17,396 bases of DNA, from positions 1 through 17,396 of the forward strand of contig JAEEHZ010000242.1 in the NCBI GenBank assembly GCA_016281115.1, read 5' to 3'. The translations under genes and the position numbers were made by a program. Positions 7,718 to 15,145 of the stretch are shown here, one piece after another. The first letter of the stretch is position 1; the number at the start of each line of letters is the position of its first letter. This DNA is from Clostridiaceae bacterium (GTDB lineage Bacteria > Bacillota > Clostridia > Oscillospirales > Acutalibacteraceae). The notes beneath the pieces are model-generated. The model was given only the letters and a program-made list of their open reading frames with translations. It did not search any database and was not told where the DNA came from.

Positions 7718-8983
7718 TTATTTGTTTTTGATTTTATCCCAATACGATTTAAATGCTTGTTCGTTTTTATTATCCCCAAAGTTGTAATAAACCGTATCTT
7801 TTATATCATCGGGTAGGTATTGTTGCTTTATATAATGATTTTCGTAATTGTGCGGATAAAGATAATTTTGGCCTTTTATAAGAGCGTCTTCGCCGTCATA
7901 ATGCTTATTTTGAAGTATTCGCGGCACCTGCCTGCCTTTGCCTGACGACACATCGCTCATGGCGTTGTTTATCGCCATATAAGCCGAATTTGATTTTGGA
8001 GCGTTGCACACCATAATTACAGCGTCAGCAAGAGGTATCCTTGCTTCGGGTAAGCCAACCTGCAACGCAATGTCGACACAAGATTTCACTATCGGTATTA
8101 TCTGCGGATAAGCAAGCCCAACGTCTTCACAGGCACATACCATAAGCCTTCTGCACGCAGATGCAAGGTCGCCTGTGCTTAAAAGCTTTGCAAGGTAAAA
8201 TACTGCCGCGTTTGGGTCGCTTCCGCGCATAGACTTTTGCAAAGCAGAAATGGTGTCGTAATGTTCGTCTCCGTTTTTATCGTAATAAAGGCTGCTTTTT
8301 TGTGTAAGCGCCCTTGCGTTTTCCAAATCTAAGGTTATAACGCCGCTTTTGTTATCTGCGGTGGCAACGCACAATTCAACTGCGTTTAGCGCTTTTCGAA
8401 CATCTCCTCCGCAGGATGAAGCTATATAGTCGGTTACCGCTTCGTCTGCGGATATTTTCGCGCCGCTTTCCTTTTCAAGACAGTCATATGCCCTTAACAG
8501 TGCTTTTTTTATGTCCTCTTTTTCAAGCGGTTTAAACTCAAATACCGTGCTTCTGCTGAGTATAGCGTTGTATACATAAAAGTACGGATTTTCTGTCGTG
8601 GAGGCTATAAGCGTTATCTTACCGTTTTCTATAAACTCCAAAAGCGTTTGCTGCTGTTTTTTGTTGAAATACTGTATCTCGTCCAAATACAGCAAAATGC
8701 CGTTAAGCCCCGCAAATGTGTCCGACTGGGCGATAATATCTTTTATATCTCCGCTTGAGGCTGTGGTGGCGTTGAGCTTATACAGTGTCATTTTTGTGTT
8801 TGCGGCAATTATTGAGGCGATAGTGGTTTTGCCGACGCCCGATGGACCGTAAAAGATCATATTCGGTATGTTGCCGGATTCTATTATTTTTCTTAAGGGC
8901 TTGCCGTTATCAATAAGGTTGTGCTGACCTGCGATATCGTCAAGTGTTTGGGGTCTTATTCTGTCTGCCAGAGGTGAATTCAT
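7718..8983 (-). CDS. rarA: Replication-associated recombination protein RarA (MgsA), AAA+ ATPase
   Basis: RarA is a clamp-loader-like AAA+ ATPase acting at stalled replication forks. The 421-residue product has the typical N-terminus (MNSPLADRIRPQTLDDIAGQ), Walker A GPSGVGKTT (46-54), Walker B LLYLDE (97-102), sensor 1 STTEN (128-132), a likely arginine finger at Arg144 (SRST) and sensor 2 GGDVRKALN (192-200). The C-terminal MgsA-type tetramerisation region includes YDTISALQKSMRGSDP and the KSNSAYMAI segment. The ATG at 8983 is preferred over an upstream in-frame TTG at 9004 because GGGAGG (complement of 8991-8996) is spaced seven bases from it. The gene is convergent with the protease and divergent from arsR, so it is probably transcribed alone. 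Confidence 0.96.
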   Translation of the reverse strand: MNSPLADRIRPQTLDDIAGQHNLIDNGKPLRKIIESGNIPNMIFYGPSGVGKTTIASIIAANTKMTLYKLNATTASSGDIKDIIAQSDTFAGLNGILLYLDEIQYFNKKQQQTLLEFIENGKITLIASTTENPYFYVYNAILSRSTVFEFKPLEKEDIKKALLRAYDCLEKESGAKISADEAVTDYIASSCGGDVRKALNAVELCVATADNKSGVITLDLENARALTQKSSLYYDKNGDEHYDTISALQKSMRGSDPNAAVFYLAKLLSTGDLASACRRLMVCACEDVGLAYPQIIPIVKSCVDIALQVGLPEARIPLADAVIMVCNAPKSNSAYMAINNAMSDVSSGKGRQVPRILQNKHYDGEDALIKGQNYLYPHNYENHYIKQQYLPDDIKDTVYYNFGDNKNEQAFKSYWDKIKNK

Positions 8984-9012
8984 ATTATGCCCTCCCGTAA
9001 TCAACTGTGTTT

Positions 9013-9041
9013 ATGATAAGATATTATAATAAATAAGTCAA
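9013..9041 (-). promoter_or_regulatory. Promoter of rarA
   Basis: On the minus strand TTGACT (complement of 9036-9041), a 17-base spacer and TATCAT (complement of 9013-9018). The start would be near 9006, about 25 bases before the ATG. It lies back to back with the arsR promoter; the two -35 boxes are only 18 bases apart. Confidence 0.5.
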
Positions 9042-9059
9042 TATTTCAGTAAAAAACAG

Positions 9060-9087
9060 TTGACAAATTCTGAAGATAGAGTATAAT
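9060..9087 (+). promoter_or_regulatory. Consensus promoter of the arsR-metal pump operon
   Basis: Perfect -35 TTGACA (9060-9065) and perfect -10 TATAAT (9082-9087) are separated by 16 bases. Transcription would begin near 9094, just before the inverted-repeat operator. A promoter this strong fits a system kept off by a repressor and released by metal. Confidence 0.8.
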
Positions 9088-9097
9088 TAAATTAACA

Positions 9098-9123
9098 AAT
9101 GAACATTTATTCATATGTTCATT
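9098..9123. promoter_or_regulatory. Predicted ArsR/SmtB operator
   Basis: A perfect 9-bp inverted repeat, AATGAACAT (9098-9106) and ATGTTCATT (9115-9123), contains an overlapping inner pair ATGAA-N6-TTCAT (9099-9114). The inner pair resembles the TGAA...TTCA core of known SmtB/CzrA sites. The site lies at the predicted transcription start and 20 bases before the arsR ATG, suited to autorepression. The presence of three half-sites suggests two overlapping binding registers. Confidence 0.7.
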
Positions 9124-9142
9124 GAAATTTGAGGTGACTGTT

Positions 9143-9496
9143 ATGGATATGATATTAAATAATAATTCTGTTGAAAAAACTCAGCTTGACGCAATAAAGC
9201 AGGAAATGCCGGATATTAACACGCTATTCAGCTTGGCTGAGCTTTACAAGGTGTTTGGCGATACAACGCGGATACGCATTATGTGCGCCCTTTTCAACCG
9301 TGAGCTATGTGTTTTTGACATTGCGGAGATAATAGAAATGGGACAATCGGCAGTGTCGCACCAGCTGAGAATACTGCGAAGCGCTCACCTTGTAAAAGTG
9401 AGAAAAGACGGCAAGCAGTCTTATTATTCGCTTGACGACGACCACGTAAAAGAGATATTCCATCTCGGACTTGAGCATATTACTGAGGAAAAATAA
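9143..9496 (+). CDS. ArsR/SmtB-family metal-responsive repressor (zinc-site type)
   Basis: A 117-residue winged-helix repressor with the recognition region FDIAEIIEMGQSAVSHQLRILRSAHLV (about 58-84) and a wing with KDGKQSYYSL. The C-terminal helix keeps all four ligands of the alpha-5 metal site of SmtB/CzrA: Asp99, His101, His112 and Glu115 in the pattern D-x-H-x10-H-x2-E. The alpha-3 segment is ELCVFD, so the CxC pair of CadC/ArsR sensors is incomplete (one Cys, at 56). Zinc, perhaps also cobalt or cadmium, is the expected inducer. The ATG at 9143 has GAGGTG at 9131-9136; an in-frame TTG at 9122 lies inside the operator and is rejected. It probably represses itself and the pump gene 17 bases downstream. 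Confidence 0.92.
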   Translation: MDMILNNNSVEKTQLDAIKQEMPDINTLFSLAELYKVFGDTTRIRIMCALFNRELCVFDIAEIIEMGQSAVSHQLRILRSAHLVKVRKDGKQSYYSLDDDHVKEIFHLGLEHITEEK

Positions 9497-9513
9497 CGAA
9501 TGGAGGCGATAAC

Positions 9514-11673
9514 ATGAAAAAATATAAGCTTATTTTGCACGGACTTAACTGCGCTCACTGTGCCGGACTAATAGAAGAAAAAATATCTAATCAGCCGGAA
9601 TATGAAAATGTAACTTTTGATTTTGTTAATAAAATTCTGACTTTGGAAACATCGGAAAAAGAGGACAATCTTGCGCACAGAATACAGAAAATCGTTGACA
9701 GCATAGAAAGCGGCGTTGAGGTAAAATTGTGTAACGACGGGCATCACAATGAGAATAATCACAGTCACGGCAATTGTGAGTGCGGCTGCTGTCACGGTCA
9801 CGATCATAACATTGATTCGGAAGATGAAGATGTCGATAGTGAAGGGAAAAACGGATTTTTCGGCAAAGCAAGACCGCTTGCCGCAGGCTGCACATTGTTT
9901 GCGATATCGCTTGTAACGCCGTACATCCTAAAGAATGAATACGCATTTTGGGGTATGCTCATCCTGCAAATTGCGGCAGTTTTAGTGGCAGGATACAAAA
10001 TATTCTTAAAGGGCATCAAAAATATACTGAAGCTCAGAGCGGACGAAAACTTCCTGCTCCTCTTGGCGGTAACTGCCGCATTTTGTATAGGTGAAACAAC
10101 CGAAGCGGCAGTTGTTACTCTGTTGTTTGTTCTCGGCAATTTTATTGAAGATTACGCCGTTGATAAGTCACGTAAAAGCATAAAAAAACTTGCCTCCATT
10201 CGTCCCGACAAAGCAACAGTGCTTGAAAACGGAGAGGAAATAACTGTCCCTGCCGAAAAAGTTCAGCCGAACACAACAATAATAGTTGCACCTCACGAGA
10301 GAGTGCCGATAGACGCTGTTGTTACAAAAGGCAGCGGCTTTGCCGATTGCTCCGCCATAACGGGCGAAAGCATACCTGTTGAGATAACCGAGGGAACGAC
10401 TCTCTTATCGGGAACGATAAACGGAGACAGCGTTTTGCAAATGAAAACGCTCAGACCGTATTCGGAGTCGGCGGCAAGCAGAATAATAAAAATAGTTGAA
10501 GAAGCTTCTGCGGTAAAAGGCAAAAGCGAAAAGTTCATAACGAAATTTGCCAGAATTTATACGCCTGTTGTTATTCTTGCCGCGGCTGCAATAGTTCTTA
10601 TAGGCACATTGCTTGGGGCGGCGGATTTTAAAGAAATGCTATACAGAGGGCTTGTTGTGCTTGTGGCTTCCTGCCCGTGCGCTGTCGTTATATCTGTACC
10701 GCTCGGGTTTTATTCGGGAATCGGGGCGGCTTCTAAAAAAGGCGTGCTTGTTAAAGGCTCAAAATTTTTAGAAGTGCTTTCAAAAGCAGACTGCGTTGCG
10801 TTTGATAAAACAGGAACGCTCACCACGGGAAAAATGCGTGTAAGCAATATAAAAACATACGGCGATTTTGATGAAAGATCGGCTTTAGCCCTTGCCGCCG
10901 CCTGCGAAAAATACAGTTCCCACCCGCTTGCAGAGGCTATTAAAAAAGCCGCTGACGGTCTTGACTTGCCTATTTTGATAAACTATAATGAGGTCGCAGG
11001 AAAAGGCGTAACAGCTGAATATAACGGCAAAACCGTTGTTTTCGGAAACGCTTCGTTTTTACAGGAAAACGGCATTTTGACAAGCGAAAAACACACCTGT
11101 ATGCTTGCAGTTGACGATAAGCTCATGGCAGGCTTTGACTTTAGCGACAGTATAAGAGCGGACGCCCGAAAAGTTGTAGATAATCTAAGATCGGGCGGAT
11201 TTAAAAACATTGCAATGCTCACGGGCGACAAAAAAGAATATGCCGATAACATCGCTCTGCAATGCGGCATTGAAAATATATACGCCGAGCTGTTGCCGCA
11301 GGAAAAGGTAGAGATCATGAAAAAACTTTCAAAAAACTCAAAAGCTTCCGTTTTTGTAGGCGACGGCATAAACGACGCGCCCATTTTAGCGGCAGCTGAT
11401 TGCGGAATTGCAATGGGCTTGGGCAGCGAAGCGGCTATTGAGGCGGCAGACGCGGTATTATCCGACGGCAATATAAAACAATTGCCTGCCTGCATAAAAA
11501 CAGCCAAACGCACAATGAGAGTTATAAAATCAAACATAGCGTTTGCAATAGCTTTTAAACTTGCTGTGCTTGTTTTGGCTGCTTTGGGCGCAGCGCCCAT
11601 TTGGCTTGCGGTTGCGGCGGACACAGGCGTGAGCGTGATATGCATATTAAACAGCACATTAAATGTAAAATGA
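9514..11673 (+). CDS. P1B-type heavy-metal exporting ATPase (Zn/Cd/Pb type)
   Basis: A 719-residue membrane pump that expels divalent metal from the cytoplasm using ATP. An N-terminal heavy-metal-associated domain has the LNCAHC site (Cys13, Cys16). A His/Cys-rich linker (about 73-98) holds many potential ligands. The ATPase core shows TGES (283-286), the membrane metal site CPC (387-389), the phosphorylation motif DKTGT (Asp431), the nucleotide-site His-Pro (470-471) and GDGINDAP (616-623). Asp703 in the last membrane helix (AADTG) is the carboxylate that marks the ZntA/CadA subgroup rather than copper pumps. GGAGG at 9502-9506 fixes the start. The upstream alpha-5 type repressor agrees with zinc or cadmium export. 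Calling it zntA or cadA would go beyond the evidence. Confidence 0.95.
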   Translation: MKKYKLILHGLNCAHCAGLIEEKISNQPEYENVTFDFVNKILTLETSEKEDNLAHRIQKIVDSIESGVEVKLCNDGHHNENNHSHGNCECGCCHGHDHNIDSEDEDVDSEGKNGFFGKARPLAAGCTLFAISLVTPYILKNEYAFWGMLILQIAAVLVAGYKIFLKGIKNILKLRADENFLLLLAVTAAFCIGETTEAAVVTLLFVLGNFIEDYAVDKSRKSIKKLASIRPDKATVLENGEEITVPAEKVQPNTTIIVAPHERVPIDAVVTKGSGFADCSAITGESIPVEITEGTTLLSGTINGDSVLQMKTLRPYSESAASRIIKIVEEASAVKGKSEKFITKFARIYTPVVILAAAAIVLIGTLLGAADFKEMLYRGLVVLVASCPCAVVISVPLGFYSGIGAASKKGVLVKGSKFLEVLSKADCVAFDKTGTLTTGKMRVSNIKTYGDFDERSALALAAACEKYSSHPLAEAIKKAADGLDLPILINYNEVAGKGVTAEYNGKTVVFGNASFLQENGILTSEKHTCMLAVDDKLMAGFDFSDSIRADARKVVDNLRSGGFKNIAMLTGDKKEYADNIALQCGIENIYAELLPQEKVEIMKKLSKNSKASVFVGDGINDAPILAAADCGIAMGLGSEAAIEAADAVLSDGNIKQLPACIKTAKRTMRVIKSNIAFAIAFKLAVLVLAALGAAPIWLAVAADTGVSVICILNSTLNVK

Positions 11674-11692
11674 TATTCGGAGTGAACAAACA

Positions 11693-13168
11693 GTGGGTAA
11701 AAAGAAAGAAAAACTGAATTACAGTCAAATGCTCGAACTTAAAAAGCAAGCAGAGCAAAAAGAAAAACGAAAAAGACGGTTAAAACGAGTTATTATCCCG
11801 TGCGTTGCAGGCGGTTTGATATTGGTTTTGATAGCGGGTATAGTTATAAACGGTTATATTATATCCGGCGGAGTATTAATGCGTGGCAAAACCGTAATGA
11901 GTACAGAGCATTTCAAAGTGGATGAAGCTATGATGTCATACTATGCCCAAGACACATATAACTCATATTTGGAGAATTTTTCGGAGAGCCTTTCTTCGGA
12001 CGGCCTTGATACTGCAACTGACTTGGCTTCTCAACAGAAGGACAGCGATACAACATGGCGCGATTACTTTTTGGATAAAACCGAGCAAGCCGTTAAAGAT
12101 ATGCTTATAGTTGCCGAGGCGGCTTATTCGGCAGGATATGAATTGAGCAGCGATGAAGAAGTTAGAATTGATGAATATATGTCAAATATTAATATAGATG
12201 AATACCCAAAGGGCGTAAGCTTAGAAGATATAAGAAGAGCCGAAGAATTATACACCCTTGCGATATCCTATGATGAAAAGCTGTATAACGGTTTTAAATG
12301 CACCGATGAACAGTTGGAGCAGTACTATAAGAATAACGAAAATAAATACAAGTGCGCTTCTTACAGATACTATTCTTTTTCTTATTCTCTTGACAGTGAC
12401 GAATCCGATTTCACGCTTTCAAAAGAAGAGGCGACAAATTATGCAAATCGTTTGCGTAATTGCAAAAACGAAGGTGAATTTACCGATGCGATAGCGCAGT
12501 TTTGCCGCGAGTGGATACCGGGTATTACAGACGAACAAATACAAAGTGAGTTGAATGAAACAAAAACCGTAAATGCACCTTATATTGCGGGCGACGGATT
12601 TAACGAATGGGCATTTAACGGGAAAAGAAAAGTTAATGACGTATATTATGAGCTTTCGGAAGAATATCAGACGATGTCTGTATATATGCTTACAGAGCTT
12701 CCTCACAGACGTGAAGAAAGCTCTGTAAACGTGCGCCATATACTTTTTACCATAGGGGACAGTGACTTTGATTACCTTACGCTTGAGCAGGCGTCAACAG
12801 TGCTTACCGAGTGGGAATTAAGCGGCAAAACTATGGAAAAATTCGACGAGCTTGCCGCTGAATACTCTGCTGACAAGGCGTCCGCGAAAAACGGCGGCTT
12901 GTATGAAAATGTAATACAGGGCGAAACCGTGACCGAATTTGACAGTTGGTGCTTTGACAAAAACAGAAAACCGGGAGATTATGAGATAATCAAAACCGAC
13001 TACGGTTATCATATTATGTATTTTGTCGGCACGGGAGAAGAAACCTGGAAAATACAAGCGCAAAGCGATATGATAAGTGAAGATTACGCCAAACTGTATG
13101 ATGATCTAAGAGAGAAATACGATATAGAAATTTCAGAAAATTACAGGCAAGATATAAAATTCGGATAA
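11693..13168 (+). CDS. Membrane-anchored parvulin-type peptidyl-prolyl isomerase (PrsA/SurA-like foldase)
   Basis: The 491-residue product has a very basic cytoplasmic N-terminus, one membrane anchor (about 33-57, no lipobox) and a large extracytoplasmic part. Residues about 75-215 look like a SurA/PrsA-type chaperone region. About 216-335 resembles a degenerate parvulin domain. About 345-446 is a convincing PpiC rotamase domain (VNVRHILF, FDELAAEYSADKASAKNGG, TDYGYHIMYF). Such proteins help secreted proteins fold outside the membrane. The start is GTG with GGAGTGA at 11679-11685. It begins 19 bases after the pump gene with no terminator between, so it probably belongs to the metal operon, an unusual partner. 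It might instead serve the exported dockerin proteins next to it (inference). Confidence 0.9.
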   Translation: MGKKKEKLNYSQMLELKKQAEQKEKRKRRLKRVIIPCVAGGLILVLIAGIVINGYIISGGVLMRGKTVMSTEHFKVDEAMMSYYAQDTYNSYLENFSESLSSDGLDTATDLASQQKDSDTTWRDYFLDKTEQAVKDMLIVAEAAYSAGYELSSDEEVRIDEYMSNINIDEYPKGVSLEDIRRAEELYTLAISYDEKLYNGFKCTDEQLEQYYKNNENKYKCASYRYYSFSYSLDSDESDFTLSKEEATNYANRLRNCKNEGEFTDAIAQFCREWIPGITDEQIQSELNETKTVNAPYIAGDGFNEWAFNGKRKVNDVYYELSEEYQTMSVYMLTELPHRREESSVNVRHILFTIGDSDFDYLTLEQASTVLTEWELSGKTMEKFDELAAEYSADKASAKNGGLYENVIQGETVTEFDSWCFDKNRKPGDYEIIKTDYGYHIMYFVGTGEETWKIQAQSDMISEDYAKLYDDLREKYDIEISENYRQDIKFG

Positions 13169-13234
13169 AACCGTATATATCGAAAAATAACGGTTATTTA
13201 TTCCTTGAATCACGGAATATATGATTTGTCAAGC

Positions 13235-13252
13235 CCTTTTTAAAAGGTTTTT
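13235..13252 (+). terminator. Weak terminator-like hairpin after the foldase gene
   Basis: CCTTT and AAAGG can pair around a 3-base loop (13235-13247), followed by five Ts (13248-13252). The stem is short and AT-rich. It is the best terminator candidate for the arsR-pump-foldase operon, but a weak one. Confidence 0.3.
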
Positions 13253-13259
13253 CTGCAAT

Positions 13260-13279
13260 TTGTGCCAGAATAGGCACAA
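13260..13279. repeat. TTGTGCC/GGCACAA inverted repeat upstream of the serpin promoter
   Basis: A perfect 7-bp inverted repeat with a 6-base centre lies 14 bases upstream of the predicted -35 box. It has no T-run, so it is better placed as a regulator binding site than as a terminator. No known operator was recognised. Confidence 0.4.
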
Positions 13280-13293
13280 TTTATGCCAAAATC

Positions 13294-13322
13294 TTGAAAT
13301 GCCTTAAAATACGGTGTACTAT
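13294..13322 (+). promoter_or_regulatory. Promoter of the dockerin-serpin gene
   Basis: TTGAAA (13294-13299), a 17-base spacer and TACTAT (13317-13322), one mismatch in each box. The predicted start near 13329 gives an unusually long leader of about 145 bases. Confidence 0.55.
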
Positions 13323-13359
13323 AAATACGGGAGATATTACACCTTGCATAATATTAATG

Positions 13360-13394
13360 GTTTTTTAGAAAAAATATAAAATTTTCTAAAAAAC
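13360..13394 (+). repeat. Perfect 13-bp inverted repeat in the serpin mRNA leader
   Basis: GTTTTTTAGAAAA (13360-13372) is matched by its exact reverse complement (13382-13394) around a 9-base A/T loop. It lies in the predicted leader, about 80 bases before the start codon. No T-run follows the stem. It could be a stabilising 5' hairpin, an attenuator part or a regulator site. Confidence 0.6.
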
Positions 13395-13472
13395 TTGTCT
13401 AAAAAGGTATTGCTTATGTGTTTATACTGTGTAAGAATAAACACCCGTGCGTATTTCAAGGAGGTAATCGTT

Positions 13473-15071
13473 ATGAAAAAACTGATAAAACTTTTATCCC
13501 TTCTTCTTGTTATGTCTATGACGTGCGCCTTGGCATTTGCTAAAGTAGGAGCGGAAGAACTGGTTGAGGAAAACACGGATAACGAGATCTATTACTACGG
13601 AGATATGAATAATGACAAGCTGATAACAATGGAAGACGTTACTATGTTACAGCAATTTTTAGCCGAGTTTTTCGGCGACGGTGTATTCTGCGTAACAAAG
13701 CAAGAGGGAAAAACACTGTACGCAATGTCTCCCGTTCCGGTATCTATATCCGATAAAACGGGAATGAGTGACGTTGTTTTGTTGCAGCGGCACATAGCAA
13801 ATCTTATAGACGTGTTCCCTGCAGGAACAACGTATTCTTGGCAGGATAGGTCGAGAAACACATATGAATATGACTTGTCGGACGATTATCCCGATGAAAG
13901 CGACACCGAAAACACAGATTGGGAAAAATATGATGTTCCCGATGTTAAGGTGGACTCCGACGAATATTCGCATCTTTTTGATGTGAGTCTCGATCTGTTC
14001 AAAATGGGATTGTCAGAGGGACAAAATACGCTTATAAGCCCCTTGTCGATAGTTCTTGCGATGTCTGCCGCGACAAACGGCGCGGACGGCGAAACGCTTA
14101 AGGAAATGGCAAAGTATCTCACGGGATATGACGATATGGAGCAGTACAATATATTACTCAAGGCGCTTCAGGAGCGGTTTGTGACTGATGACGAATGTCT
14201 TAAGTTCAGCATTGCGAACTCAATGTGGGTAAAAGACGACGAAGAACTGTTTACTGTAAATGAGGACTACAAAGACAAGCTGAAAGACGTATTTTCGGCT
14301 GAAATATTTACCGAGGATTTCAGCGATTCCGAAACGGTAGATAAAATTAACGGCTGGATAGACGAAAATACATTTGGTATGATAAAAAAGATGATAGAAC
14401 AGCTTAACAAAGATACGATAATCCTGCTTATCAATGCCATAGCATTTGAAGCTCGGTGGGATAACCCATACGGCGGCGATTATGAAAGCAACTTTACAGC
14501 TTACGGCGGCGAGACAAAGAAATCTACCTTTATGTCTGAGGATATGCATTCATATATTTGTGACAGCGACGCACAAGGCTTTATAAAAGAGTATTGGGGC
14601 GACAAATACAGCTTTGCGGCAATACTTCCCAACAAAAATGTAGATGTGCTTGAATACGCCGGAAAAATGACAGGCGAGCATTTCAGAGAGCTTATGGCAA
14701 CGCACACCGAAAAATATTATGTGCAAACAAAGCTTCCGGCATTTAAATATGACTACAATTTAAGTTATAAGGAGCCTCTTGAAAAAGTAATGCCTTTGGC
14801 TTTTGACAAAGATGAGGCAAACCTAAAAAAGATGCTTACATTTAAAAAACCTGAGTATAACGCATTTATATCGGATGTTATACACAGCACATTTATTGAG
14901 CTTACAAAAGACGGAACAAAAGCTGCAGCCGTTACAGTAGTTGATATTGATGCCTGCTGCGAGCCACCCGAATACGACCGCAAGGTGCTTATCGACCGCC
15001 CGTTTATGTATGCCATAATTGACAATGAAACAAAGCTGCCGATATTTATGGGAGTAGTGCTTGACGTATAA
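13473..15071 (+). CDS. Secreted serpin with N-terminal dockerin
   Basis: The start at 13473 has a near-perfect AAGGAGGT (13458-13465) and leads straight into a signal peptide (about 1-27). The 532-residue protein then has a dockerin-like module (about 41-115): a complete first calcium loop (Asp44, Asn46, Asp48, Asp55) and a degraded second loop (89-100, where only Asp100 remains), although the second helix (DVVLLQRHIANL) is intact. After an acidic linker (about 130-162) comes a full serpin fold (about 165-532), with NAIAFEARW (321-329) and DRPFMYAI (508-515). The reactive loop has an inhibitory-type hinge GTKAAAVT (481-488). Counting Gly481 as P15 puts Cys495-Cys496 at P1-P1'. Serpins act as suicide inhibitors of serine or sometimes cysteine proteases. 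Its target is unknown. Confidence 0.93.
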   Translation: MKKLIKLLSLLLVMSMTCALAFAKVGAEELVEENTDNEIYYYGDMNNDKLITMEDVTMLQQFLAEFFGDGVFCVTKQEGKTLYAMSPVPVSISDKTGMSDVVLLQRHIANLIDVFPAGTTYSWQDRSRNTYEYDLSDDYPDESDTENTDWEKYDVPDVKVDSDEYSHLFDVSLDLFKMGLSEGQNTLISPLSIVLAMSAATNGADGETLKEMAKYLTGYDDMEQYNILLKALQERFVTDDECLKFSIANSMWVKDDEELFTVNEDYKDKLKDVFSAEIFTEDFSDSETVDKINGWIDENTFGMIKKMIEQLNKDTIILLINAIAFEARWDNPYGGDYESNFTAYGGETKKSTFMSEDMHSYICDSDAQGFIKEYWGDKYSFAAILPNKNVDVLEYAGKMTGEHFRELMATHTEKYYVQTKLPAFKYDYNLSYKEPLEKVMPLAFDKDEANLKKMLTFKKPEYNAFISDVIHSTFIELTKDGTKAAAVTVVDIDACCEPPEYDRKVLIDRPFMYAIIDNETKLPIFMGVVLDV

Positions 15072-15145
15072 CGGTATATAATACAACTTTATTCAGTACG
15101 GTTATTAAAAACTGAAATATATATTAATTTAACGGAGGAATGGTT

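Larger units (their letters stand above)
13169..13472. other. 304-base non-coding region before the serpin gene
   Basis: No credible gene is seen. It holds a weak AACCGT/ACGGTT inverted repeat (13169-13174, 13190-13195), a weak terminator-like element, a TTGTGCC/GGCACAA inverted repeat, the probable serpin promoter and a long perfect inverted repeat in the leader. The clearest elements are listed separately. Confidence 0.6.

Noticed and set aside
8984..9004. In-frame TTG start seven codons upstream in rarA
   Set aside because: The extension contains the ribosome site itself, and the conserved N-terminus begins at the ATG at 8983.
9122..9142. In-frame TTG start for arsR
   Set aside because: It lies inside the operator, has no ribosome site, and the codons include the GAGGTG that serves the ATG at 9143.
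10983..11657. Long minus-strand open frame (224 codons) within the metal pump gene
   Set aside because: It is fully antisense to conserved ATPase sequence, and its product is low-complexity Ala/Ser/Pro-rich with no recognisable domain; a codon-bias shadow.
13395..13472. Upstream TTG adding 26 residues to the serpin
   Set aside because: It lies at the edge of the leader inverted repeat and has no ribosome site; ATG 13473 has AAGGAGGT and a normal signal peptide.
15061..15082. Promoter for the InlB-repeat gene (TTGACG and TATAAT)
   Set aside because: The spacer is only 10 bases, and the -35 lies within the serpin coding end; too short to be functional.
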